The notes under the pieces: model-generated
Database searches by the model: none
What the model was told of the DNA's origin: nothing
What the model saw: only the letters and a program-made list of their open reading frames with translations
In this document: positions 1 through 9,100 of the stretch, one piece after another
Layout of the letters: each line of letters starts with the position of its first letter
Position numbering within the stretch: position 1 is the stretch's first letter
Translations under genes and position numbers: made by a program
Assembly: GCA_039908525.1 (NCBI GenBank)
Contig: JAMOAY010000013.1
Span: 1 to 64,000 of the forward strand
Origin: Magnetaquicoccus sp039908525
GTDB lineage: Bacteria; Pseudomonadota; Magnetococcia; Magnetococcales; Magnetaquicoccaceae
Length of the DNA stretch: 64,000 bases
Direction of reading: 5' to 3'

Positions 1-111
1 TCTCACCGGAACAATAGACCCACCATGCCTAAAAAAACGCAGCCAGAGGTAGGTCAGGCGCTGGGGATCTACACTAATTTTTTGCACCCCAGTGTATCAT
101 TTTCATTGACA
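1..111. mobile_element. Possible terminal end of an IS21-type element
   Basis: Read on the minus strand from position 111, the sequence begins TGTCAATGAAAATGATACAC. A related AAAAATTAGTGTAGATC motif follows about 30 bases further in. IS21-family elements typically start with TGTCA and carry repeated subterminal copies of this A-rich type of motif. The end lies 16 bases beyond the drmB stop codon. On the minus strand a frame opening with GTG at 87 stays open to the window edge but has no ribosome binding site. A plus-strand frame is open from position 1 to a stop at 133-135. Neither looks clearly coding. No transposase is visible, so this call rests on the terminal motif alone. Confidence 0.3.
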
Positions 112-127
112 GGTTCCGGCATGACCG

Positions 128-1927
128 TTAGGTGAGGAAGAACTCCGCCCCCTGTGCTTCCACTGTGCGGACAACCAGGGCGCGATCAAGGAATTCATTG
201 CTTTGTTCACAAGATGTTTCGGCAACCAGCAGGCACCCGTGACAAGCGGCACCATTGAGTGGCTGTGGATCGTTCGCGTGTGGGGTATGGCAGGAATAGA
301 TCGGATCATTGGAACACAAAGATGCAAACCCAATGGCACGTTGCAAATGTCTAGCAATGTCGCGTCCGGCCAGGACCAATCCGCCCAACGTCCCTTCGGC
401 ATCCGGCGTCCCTGTGTAAATCAAAATTCCGTAGCGACCATCCATGCCATAGACGCGCTCTTTCAGGGACGAAGCGGGATAACCACACTCCAGGGTCACT
501 GCATTCATGATGAGATGAGACAATGAGTGCAGGAATATGTACGGCAGGCCCGGAAACTGACGGTTCGACTGAGGATGCTCCCTTTGCCAAAGGTCAAAGC
601 CTACCTTTAACTCGATACCACGCAGCATCACCTGTGGCCGTTGCAACCATGCTGCGATGGTCTCTGCCCTGAATTGGATAAAGATCCCCTCTCCCCTGTT
701 TTCCATGGCGGGTAACCATGTGGCATCCTGAGCCAACGGGGCAGCACGAACACCCAGGTCCAACTCTCCAGAGGTATCCGGCCCGGCTGGTTCAAATCGA
801 GTAAATCCAACCTGAGCCGTCACTTCCCGAAGCCGATGAACCAACAGCACTCGCTCGACCCCCTGGGTCAATTCCGACTGCCAAAACCGTTCAGGCAATG
901 CACGAGCAAAAAAATCTCCCCCAGGTCGGTCCAAGGAACAGTCATCACTGCCCGTTATACGGGAAAGAACATCAAATTCCACGTCTTTGACACTACGATC
1001 CAGAGCAGAGCCGCCAAGACGAACCCGTTCGATGGCCTGCAGAATGGCATCGTCCTCAAGTCCCTGGAGTTTGGCGGTTGGCGTTGGTTTCGCACGCACC
1101 CTGCGCAGGTCGTCCTGGGAAAGCACATCAACCAGAAAATCGTCCCACAATGATCGCACCACATCATCCACGGGCGAAGCGGCATCGGGGATGGAGATGA
1201 CCGACATGCGCTGGGGAAAATAGGCATTGGATGCACTGCGAATCAAAAGCCTGTTCTGCTCGTCACAACCTTCCCGATTGTTCGGTCCGAGCCATGGGCG
1301 GTTACCATCACACTTTCCAAGGGCACGAAATCTCGGGGTGGCCGCCTTGCTCAAGGCCCTCTCTTGTCCGCAATCACACACAACAAACTGCTCATCCAGA
1401 TTTCCACCGGTACCGCGATCTTCGAACCATAAGTCGCGATAACAACCGGAACGCCCTTCGTGAACGAAGGAGATCCAATCGACGTCACCGATGTGTCCCT
1501 TTCGGCAGGCGCGGACAAAACGAACGGGGACAACGGTCTTATTCTGCCGGCGGTCGTCTGCATCCCTGTATTTTCCTTGTTGCAATGCATTCTGGTGCAC
1601 AAGTCGACGCCGCATTCCTCGTTCTGTCGTCACAGGACTTTGAACCAGAAACCATTGGGGAAAACGCCACACAACCACACCCTGTTTCGGGCCTCCGGGC
1701 GCGAAATCGAGGCAGGGAGGCGGTGCCCGCAAGCTCAACTGAGAGGTGTCCAGATATCGGGCCAACTTGGCGGTCAAACGGGGTTCAGAGATGATTGGCA
1801 GGCACGAGCGATCAAATTGCCAAGAGTCCAAACCGGCAATCATGACAGCGGCATCTGGGAGATCCAACATGGCTCCCGGACCGAAGGTCGTGATCAACTG
1901 ACTGGCGCGCAATGTGTTTGTCGTCAT
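128..1927 (-). CDS. drmB: DrmB, DISARM DUF1998-family protein
   Basis: A 599-residue protein of the DUF1998 family that partners the DrmA helicase in DISARM anti-phage defence. Visible features are a CRKGH motif in the first half, a CDCG pair, and the C-terminal DUF1998-type cysteines (CHGC at 562-565 followed by ETSCE and LDR). Together they suggest bound zinc. The start ATG overlaps the drmA stop codon as ATGA, so the two genes are translationally coupled. DrmA and DrmB form the conserved core of all DISARM types. Known work on DISARM shows that DrmA-DrmB recognises DNA and blocks incoming phage DNA. The usual next gene, drmC, does not follow within the window. Confidence 0.88.
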   Translation of the reverse strand: MTTNTLRASQLITTFGPGAMLDLPDAAVMIAGLDSWQFDRSCLPIISEPRLTAKLARYLDTSQLSLRAPPPCLDFAPGGPKQGVVVWRFPQWFLVQSPVTTERGMRRRLVHQNALQQGKYRDADDRRQNKTVVPVRFVRACRKGHIGDVDWISFVHEGRSGCYRDLWFEDRGTGGNLDEQFVVCDCGQERALSKAATPRFRALGKCDGNRPWLGPNNREGCDEQNRLLIRSASNAYFPQRMSVISIPDAASPVDDVVRSLWDDFLVDVLSQDDLRRVRAKPTPTAKLQGLEDDAILQAIERVRLGGSALDRSVKDVEFDVLSRITGSDDCSLDRPGGDFFARALPERFWQSELTQGVERVLLVHRLREVTAQVGFTRFEPAGPDTSGELDLGVRAAPLAQDATWLPAMENRGEGIFIQFRAETIAAWLQRPQVMLRGIELKVGFDLWQREHPQSNRQFPGLPYIFLHSLSHLIMNAVTLECGYPASSLKERVYGMDGRYGILIYTGTPDAEGTLGGLVLAGRDIARHLQRAIGFASLCSNDPIYSCHTPHANDPQPLNGAACHGCLLVAETSCEQSNEFLDRALVVRTVEAQGAEFFLT

Positions 1928-4900
1928 GGCTGGGCCCGCTGGGTATGAAGATCCCTGATCATCAGCTCTACGCTGGGTTCCACGTCACGCATGGACCTGT
2001 TGACTCGAAAACGCTGGCGATCAGGAGAGAGAATGGACAACTCCGCATCCAGAAAATCAATCAACAGTCGCTGGGGACCATGCAATTCATAGCGTTGATA
2101 TTGCAAGTGCGTTCCTGTCTGCTTCAACTCTTTGGCAATGCGTTCCCAGGCGTCCAGCAAGTCGGAGGCTGCCCGCTCCACCCGACCTTGCAGTTCCTGG
2201 GTATCAAACAGATCGTTGCAGGCGGCGTTATGAAAAGCACGCTCTCCAAACAACCGCGCAACATGGTCCAATGCGGCACGATGTGCGGTTACCCCCTCAG
2301 CCCCCGCAGGGGGAACCAACTCCGTTAGCCAATGACGACAGAGTGCGACCAAGGCCCCCGGCAGAGCGCGATCCAAGGCCCGGGGTGAAAATGGCGTGAC
2401 GCTGGTGGCCTCCACGGCACGGTAGAAGCCGGCATGGTAGATGCCGAAGTGTTCATAATGGGAACGGTCCCGTGCTTTGTGCACATTCAGCAGGGTGATC
2501 ACCAGCCCAGGACGGTCACGATCGCGACCGACACGACTGGTGGATTGGATATATTCTGCACTGGTTTTTGGCTGACCCAATACCATCATGAGTCCCAGAC
2601 GGGTGATGTCCAAACCCACCGAAATCATGTTGGTGGCAAAGGCCACGTCCACCCTCTCTTTGTCGGCAAACGGCAGCGACAGTTTGCGCTTTGCATCTGC
2701 TACGCCAGCGGTGGAAACACGGGAGGTCAATTCCAAAACCTCGTACTGGATCTTTCTGGAGACAAACAGATCATCTGCCGGTTCCAGACGACGCCGACGT
2801 TGGTAATGTTCCAATCGGGTGCGCACTTCATCTTCAATGATACGCCGAGATCCCCCCAACTCCCGCAGGCTGTTGAAATAGCCCAACAGGGTCATGTACG
2901 GGTCCACCGGATTGGTTTTGGCTTTGCTGCCACCTTCTCTTTGCCATTGGGTTTGGGCAGCGGAAAGGATGGCCAGGGCGCAACGCAACAGCACCACCTT
3001 GAGGCTGCGTCCCTGGGCGGCCACCCCGACATAGCGGCGGGCGGGTGCTTGCTCGACCCGTTCGGTGACCGCAAAAAAGGAATCCCGAATATCCGGTCCC
3101 GGCGGAGGAAAGACCGCCACATTGGGACGGGCGAACAAGGTACGAATTTGCCGGTCAGCACGACGCACGGTGGCCGTGCTGGCGATTACCTTGGGACGTA
3201 TCGTGCGTTCTTCAATTTGCCACGAGGCCAAGGCATCAATGACCGTTTCATAGAGACCGGCAATGGTTCCCAGGGGACCGGAAATGAGATGCAATTCGTC
3301 CTGGATGATCAGGTCAGGTGGAGGAAGGCGACCACCCAAAGAGCGACCCATGGTCGTCGCATCCATCGGCCCATAAAATCCCTCTTGCTCGCTATACCGT
3401 TCGACCCGTCCGAACAAGGCGCCGGTTTGACCGGTCCATGGCAGGCTGGCAAACTTGTCCACAGTGGCGATGAGAAAAGCCGGCAATCGCCGATAAATGG
3501 GTTCATCCACCGCCACAATCGGCAGGGCTCGTCCGTGACCAAAATCGCAACGCTCGTCAGAACAATGGATCTCCAGGTTGCGCGGTTGCTTGACACTGGG
3601 GACCAGTCGGAACGACTCCGGTTCAAAACGATTGCCACACCATGGGCAGTTTTCGATGGGTATGGGCGTGGCATGGCTTTTGGGAGACCGTCTGAAGTCC
3701 TGCAAGCGTTTGTAGGCGGTCTTGTCCGCCCCCGGTCCGTCATAACCCATAGACCCCATGCGGTTGGGGGTGGCGGCAGAACCGACCCAAAGGCCGATTT
3801 CAAATGGCCACGATCCCAATTTTTCCGGCTGACGCAACCGTTCCAGTTCCAGGGCGCAGACCAGGGCGGCAGCGCGCCCCAATTGATCCAGGGTGAGCAA
3901 ACGCAGGGTATAACGCATCAGGACACTGACCCCGGCGGAACGTATCCCCGGATGGCGTAACCGACGCAACACCAAGGTGAACGCAGCCAACCCAAAATAG
4001 GCTTCCGTCTTGCCGCCGCCGGTGGGAAAAAAGAGCAGATCTACAATCTCTCGATCCTCGTGCAGAGGTTCGGCCACGCCGCGAATGGTCATCAGCAGGT
4101 AGGCGAGCTGGAACGGACGCCAGCGCGGGGCTGCAACCGATGCCGGGTCGCATTTCATCCGCTGGGCCTCGCGACGGCGACCGATCATCGTCATGCAGCG
4201 GTTGGCCAACTGAAAGGCAAACAGGGCATCGGCATCACGAGTCAGCAAGACAATGCCCTCGGCGATACGTTGGGCAGCACGATCAGCATTGCCCAACAAC
4301 TGCTGGGCACTCTTTTGATGACGTTCATTCAAAGCAGCGCAGGTGGTACGTTGCTGAGCAATCCAGAGACGATACTGATCCACCAGGGGCATGAGAGCAG
4401 TGGTCACATCGGCACGAGGCAATTCGGCAAGGGTCTCCATCTCCAGCAAAACCCCAGGCAACCCAGCCGGAGCTACCCGTTCCACGTCGGCTTGCGGTAA
4501 CCATTCAGAACGGACGGCGCGGCACATGGCGTCGGGATCAAGCAGAGGGGTGGCGGCGCATCCGTGGCCCACCGCATATTCATATAGGTTGCGGTATTGA
4601 ACCTCCGCCACCAACTCATCCCACTCTTCAGATGTCGGGTTGTTCTCTGACCCCCGCGGATCAGGGCGGGCAACGAAAGGATGGTCCGAATGCAGGGTCA
4701 GTTGCGCCTGGAACGCAAAGGCCCGGTATCCTCGTTCTGCATCGGGTAACCGCTGATTGACCAGAAATACCGAAACAGCCCGGATGGCCTGGGGCAGACC
4801 GGGGGCATGGTCCAATCGACGGCAAATAACAGACAGGCGCAGGCCCCGGCTGTTGGGAACCTCGCAATCCATCCCTTTGCCGTCGGTTTCCGGCAGTTGA

Positions 4901-5382
4901 ATGACGCAGGACTCTTCCCTTGGGGTGCGCCGCCACCCTCGCCGGAGCGATGTCGGGGTAGTGTCAGGAGATTCCACCGCTTCTTCCGGTTCCTCGGATG
5001 CAGTCGATTCGGGGGATCGCTCCCCTTCGAAGCGATAGTCACCCCAGGTTACTCGGACATGAAGGTCACGGGTCTCTGCTGCCACCAGAACCGACAGGCC
5101 CAGGGAAGAGGGCAAAAAGCTGCGCCCCTCCACCGGTTCGGGCGGCGTGTCGTCGTCCCCGCCCGAACCATCACCACCCACATCCGTTTGGTCGTCCGCC
5201 AGTATATCCGTTCGCTGTTCCTCCGGTGCCTCACGGGGAACCAGAAATCCGGTCAAATACCAGCGGGAGGGGGTGTCGGAAAGCAACTCCCGGGCGAACG
5301 GATGGTCGTTGTCCGGGCCAACCAGATCGAGGCGCAGCGCGTCCAGCAAACGATCACGAATTTCGGAGGAAGATGCGGCCAT
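1924..5382 (-). CDS. drmA: DrmA, DISARM helicase
   Basis: An 1152-residue superfamily 2 helicase, the core ATPase of DISARM. Motifs in order are Walker A FFPTGGGKT (451-459), a probable zinc site (CPWC at 579-582 and two more Cys near 607-612), Walker B DELH (695-698), STAT (735-738) and motif VI QSTSRVGR (946-953). An upstream ATG at 5454 is in frame. The start at 5382 is preferred because an AGAGAGAGA purine tract precedes it and it clears the upstream PIN gene, whose stop is 13 bases away. The N-terminal part (about 60-145) is acidic and low in complexity. The 3' end overlaps drmB by four bases. Confidence 0.9.
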   Translation of the reverse strand: MAASSSEIRDRLLDALRLDLVGPDNDHPFARELLSDTPSRWYLTGFLVPREAPEEQRTDILADDQTDVGGDGSGGDDDTPPEPVEGRSFLPSSLGLSVLVAAETRDLHVRVTWGDYRFEGERSPESTASEEPEEAVESPDTTPTSLRRGWRRTPREESCVIQLPETDGKGMDCEVPNSRGLRLSVICRRLDHAPGLPQAIRAVSVFLVNQRLPDAERGYRAFAFQAQLTLHSDHPFVARPDPRGSENNPTSEEWDELVAEVQYRNLYEYAVGHGCAATPLLDPDAMCRAVRSEWLPQADVERVAPAGLPGVLLEMETLAELPRADVTTALMPLVDQYRLWIAQQRTTCAALNERHQKSAQQLLGNADRAAQRIAEGIVLLTRDADALFAFQLANRCMTMIGRRREAQRMKCDPASVAAPRWRPFQLAYLLMTIRGVAEPLHEDREIVDLLFFPTGGGKTEAYFGLAAFTLVLRRLRHPGIRSAGVSVLMRYTLRLLTLDQLGRAAALVCALELERLRQPEKLGSWPFEIGLWVGSAATPNRMGSMGYDGPGADKTAYKRLQDFRRSPKSHATPIPIENCPWCGNRFEPESFRLVPSVKQPRNLEIHCSDERCDFGHGRALPIVAVDEPIYRRLPAFLIATVDKFASLPWTGQTGALFGRVERYSEQEGFYGPMDATTMGRSLGGRLPPPDLIIQDELHLISGPLGTIAGLYETVIDALASWQIEERTIRPKVIASTATVRRADRQIRTLFARPNVAVFPPPGPDIRDSFFAVTERVEQAPARRYVGVAAQGRSLKVVLLRCALAILSAAQTQWQREGGSKAKTNPVDPYMTLLGYFNSLRELGGSRRIIEDEVRTRLEHYQRRRRLEPADDLFVSRKIQYEVLELTSRVSTAGVADAKRKLSLPFADKERVDVAFATNMISVGLDITRLGLMMVLGQPKTSAEYIQSTSRVGRDRDRPGLVITLLNVHKARDRSHYEHFGIYHAGFYRAVEATSVTPFSPRALDRALPGALVALCRHWLTELVPPAGAEGVTAHRAALDHVARLFGERAFHNAACNDLFDTQELQGRVERAASDLLDAWERIAKELKQTGTHLQYQRYELHGPQRLLIDFLDAELSILSPDRQRFRVNRSMRDVEPSVELMIRDLHTQRAQP

Positions 5383-5395
5383 TGGGAATCTCTCT

Positions 5396-5815
5396 CTACA
5401 ACAGTTCGAAGGCGCGCCCGTCAGGAAGGCGGTAGCGGGAAAAATCGGCAACATCCACAGTCATGATCTGAGTGACACCGGCCTCCATGGCCAACCAGTA
5501 AAGAGACGCGTCGGCCAAGTCCATTTCACGCTTGCCCTGTTCCGTATACCGCTGCATCCACTGGATCATGTCTCCCAGGTGAAACGCCTCAAAGGAGTAA
5601 ACCAGAGCACCACCCAATGCCAGCCACCGCAAGAGTTCAAATTGTTGTGGTGCGGGCAAGAGGTGACACGCCTCCACCACGCAAGGCCACGTCGTCAGCA
5701 AGTGCAAACCGGTTTTGGAGTACTTTTTTACCAGCTCGTCGAACCGCCGGTGATGTATATCACCCACCGCAAAGAGGGCAATCATCGGCCCTGCGTCAAT
5801 AAGAATGCTTCGCAC
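5396..5815 (-). CDS. PIN-domain toxin (VapC-like)
   Basis: A 139-residue PIN-domain protein, the RNase fold of VapC toxins. Acidic residues expected for the metal-binding catalytic site are visible: D7 in LIDAGP, E48 in VVEAC, D99/D102 in MDLADAS and D121/D124 in VDVADF. It overlaps the upstream ribbon-helix-helix gene by 20 bases, the usual antitoxin-toxin arrangement. Its stop is 13 bases before the drmA start, so it is almost certainly co-transcribed with drmA-drmB. The RNA target cannot be read from sequence. PIN genes are not part of the described DISARM gene set. Confidence 0.85.
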   Translation of the reverse strand: MRSILIDAGPMIALFAVGDIHHRRFDELVKKYSKTGLHLLTTWPCVVEACHLLPAPQQFELLRWLALGGALVYSFEAFHLGDMIQWMQRYTEQGKREMDLADASLYWLAMEAGVTQIMTVDVADFSRYRLPDGRAFELL

Positions 5816-6035
5816 GCAATTTGGCCTTTACTTTTTCCGAAACATTTTCCGATGCATGCGGATCGCCCATAGGCGTACCGCTGCGCACGGCATCCAGCAG
5901 TTCTGCCGGATTCTTGTACCCCAGAGATCTCTCCAGGATATCCTGGACAAAACCCGATTTGGTCATGCCAAGTCGCTTGGCCGCTTGCCCCACCCGCGCT
6001 TCCAACACCGGATCCAACTGCACTGACATAGCCAT
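5796..6035 (-). CDS. Ribbon-helix-helix antitoxin
   Basis: A 79-residue protein with an N-terminal ribbon-helix-helix segment (SVQLDPVLEARV then KRLGMTKSGFVQDILE) and a charged C-terminal tail of the kind that wraps a PIN toxin. Upstream in-frame ATGs exist at 6080 and 6068. The start at 6035 is chosen because GGAGGG sits five bases upstream. It overlaps the PIN gene by 20 bases. It probably represses its own promoter through the repeats at 6067-6104. The gene lies 92 bases after drmMI, the longest gap inside the DISARM run. Confidence 0.8.
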   Translation of the reverse strand: MAMSVQLDPVLEARVGQAAKRLGMTKSGFVQDILERSLGYKNPAELLDAVRSGTPMGDPHASENVSEKVKAKLRAKHSY

Positions 6036-6066
6036 GACACCCTCCGTGTTCAGAATGAATGCTGTC

Positions 6067-6104
6067 ATACCGTATCGCATACCGCCCCCATTGGCAAGCG
6101 GTAT
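6067..6104 (-). promoter_or_regulatory. Operator-like repeats ahead of the antitoxin-toxin pair
   Basis: In the gap between drmMI and the RHH gene, ATACCG occurs at 6067-6072 and 6079-6084, exactly 12 bases apart. Its inverse CGGTAT lies at 6099-6104. Ribbon-helix-helix repressors usually bind such short direct or inverted repeats over their own promoter. A weak TTGCCA/TACGGT promoter pair with a 17-base spacer overlaps the repeats on the minus strand. The repeats are seen directly; the operator role is inferred. Confidence 0.45.
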
Positions 6105-6127
6105 CCACCTGGAAGCATGATGCCTGC

Positions 6128-9100
6128 TCAGAAATCATCCCCGAACAGAGTGGTAAGCGATGCGGTAACGGGCTTGCGACTGCGCCGAGGTGGCTGTTTC
6201 GCGTCGGCGGCGGCTTTTCCAGCCAGGGACTCCATTTGTGCCCGTTGGGCGTTGAGAGCCAACAATCGGGCAAGTACTTCGTCCCGTACCACATCGGGCC
6301 AACGCAACCGAAAGGGCTTTTTGCGGCGACTAGAGGTCTCTTCTTCCTCCTCCCAGTCCAGAATAAATTCACATGTGGTGGAGATGTCCTGCCAACCGTA
6401 GGCGTTCAGCACCGCTTGATCCATGGCAACGTGCAACGCCCGTAGTTGCTGGATATCGTGAGAGGTTTCGTCCGGGTCGTGAAAGCGGTTGTAGGTTTTG
6501 GTCAGACCCTCATTGTTCCTCACCATCAACGCGGCGCGAAATTCATAATAGGCTTGGCCTGCCGCTTCCATTGCAGGGTAGTTTTCAAAACCTTCGGGAA
6601 AAGGAAAAGTCTCGAAGCAGTCAGAGGGGGTGTAACGCAGATCATCCTTCATGGATGACCCGAAAAATCGTGCCCATATTTCGTGGGGACGGGATTGGAT
6701 GGCGCAGAAGGCGGCTTGGGTGGCGTTTGTAATCACAACAAGCTGTTCAGAAAACACCATATCTACTGGAAGAAAGGTAAAGACTCCGTGTTGTCCGACA
6801 CGGGAGATAGCTATAACCCGATCTAGAGGGCGAATGGATCTGAATAAGGCGGGAGTTGTCTCTCCAAATCTCCACCAGTATTTCTTTCTTACTTCACGAT
6901 TGTCCATCATCCGATGGGGTTTCACTTTTTCTTCGACGATCCCAATCAGGTCCGGCCATTTTCGCGCTTCTGTCTCGCTCATCTCACCAAAGTTGATTAC
7001 ATGCCGGTGAGGAGCATGAGTAGGACTTTCATTGACTTCCTGTCCACCGATATAGGGAAAGATGCGTTCGGCATTGCGAGGATCCCGTTCGATCAAATTG
7101 TACATCTGGGAGTGGGAGGATGCCACTCCCTTGGTGTCAGTATCATCGAATGTAAAACCCATACCCAGGACGTAACTGCCAATAAAGCTCTTGCCTGCAT
7201 TGGCCTTCAGCACCACCGGATCTTCATGGCCCCCATCATGAAAAAGAAAAGCGGTGATGCGCTCCACCGGTCGGCCATCCAATTCACACGACCCAGACCA
7301 TGCTCCTTTGATCGCATGAACCAGACTCACCACCACGGCGGCCTCGCCGGGCCATTTGTAGCGACGGCGCGCCCAGTAGAGATTTCCGCCATGGGTGCAG
7401 ATCCATCGCAATCCGGTGGAGCGGGTATCTCCCTGACCGATGGTGTTGGTGGCGATGAGTCCGAAACATCCGTCCTCCCGCAGCAGGGAAAAGGCACGAC
7501 GGAAAAAATGGGCTACCAGATCAGCGTTGCCATGGGACTCCGGGTGCAGAGTCTGCAACCAGGGAAGATATCCCTCCCGATTGCCGTTGAGCAGAGTGTT
7601 CTTGCCCGCGAAAGGAGGATTGCCCACAATGGCGTCAAAGCCTTGTTTCTCCCGCAAAAACACCTCCGGGAACTCAATCTCCCAATGAAAAGGCAACACC
7701 GGACGATCACCTTGACGCAGGGCGCGGGCAGCCGCATCCGGGGTGTTGAGAAAATCTGCTTCCCGTAAATGGCGCACCAGTTGTTCCTGAAACCGCTCCC
7801 GGCAGATCTCGCGATCTTTGTCCTTGCTGCCTGAAAAAAAGGCGGTCATCACCAGATCGCCTGCCAGACGCACCAACACCAACGCCTCATCGGCAAGAGC
7901 CAGCTTCTGCCGTTTGATGGCCGGTGCCATACCATCCCCGGCCTCCAGGATCTCCTTGCGACTGGCTGTGGCGGCTTGCAGACGGTGCGCAATCAGCTCC
8001 CTGCCCATGGTTTTTGACCAATAGGGGTTGTCTGCAGGGGGCTTATTCCAGTGAAAATCCTCAATCTGACGACGGGTCAGCCCCACCAGGGAATCCCCAC
8101 AGCGAATCGAATGATCCAAAAAGGTGAAAGGATGATCCCGTGCCAGGGTGGCCAGCCACAAGGAGAGTTTGGCCAAGTCAGCGGCCATGGGGTTGCGATC
8201 CACCCCATACAAACAGCGTTGGGCCACCAGTCGTCTGGCATGCAAAACCTCATCCTCATCCGCCGGGATTCTCGGCAATTGTTTGTGAAAATGCCATGCA
8301 CGAACCAGCGCGTCCCCCAACTCACGACAGGCGGCCACCAGAAAGGCTCCAGATCCGGCAGCCGGGTCCAATATTTTAAGGTCCAAAATCTGCTCTGGTC
8401 GGGGATTTGCGCCCAATTGCCGGAGAATCGGCTCCAGGGTCCGTTGCACCATGGGTTCGGTCAGGGATCGGGGGGTATAGTGAGACCCACTGCGGCGGCG
8501 TTCGTCCGAAGGTTGCAGCACCATGCCGCCCTGCGCCAGGGGGTGGGGCGTGGCGTTGCGGTCGATGCGTCTCTCCAGGGCAACCAGTAGATCATCCATG
8601 GTGCGGGCAGCCTTGACCGCTGCTTCACCCTTCCCTTCCAGTTTTTGATCAGCTTGCTCGCGCAACTGTTTGCTGCGCTCTTCCGGTTTGAGGGCCAGCA
8701 ACGCGTCCAGGTCCACCGCCACGGGCGCGCCATGGCTTGCCTTGGGTTTCAAGGCGACTGTCAAACCAGAGGTCAAATGAAGACGAAACCCCATCATGGT
8801 CTCGTAGACGCTGCCGATCTGCTCCACGTCCAAGGTGCGGTAGGAAAGACGCTCCCCATCCAGAATCAACAATTTCTCCAGCACCCGATGGATCACCCCA
8901 TCGGCCACCAACGGCAACCGACCATTCGGCAGGCCGCGCCCCTTGAGAAAGGGAAACCTCTCCGGATCGAACAGATAACCCTGGCGGGGGGGCATGCTCA
9001 GGTTGGCATGCCGACAACCCCCATGTACCGCCTGGAACAGAGCCAACAATTGCGCCCAGGCACCATAACGATGGTCCATGGTGTCGGGGTATGCCTGATG

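Noticed and set aside
6036..6080. Longer N-terminus for the antitoxin
   Set aside because: The extra residues overlap the operator-like repeats and the internal start has the stronger ribosome site.
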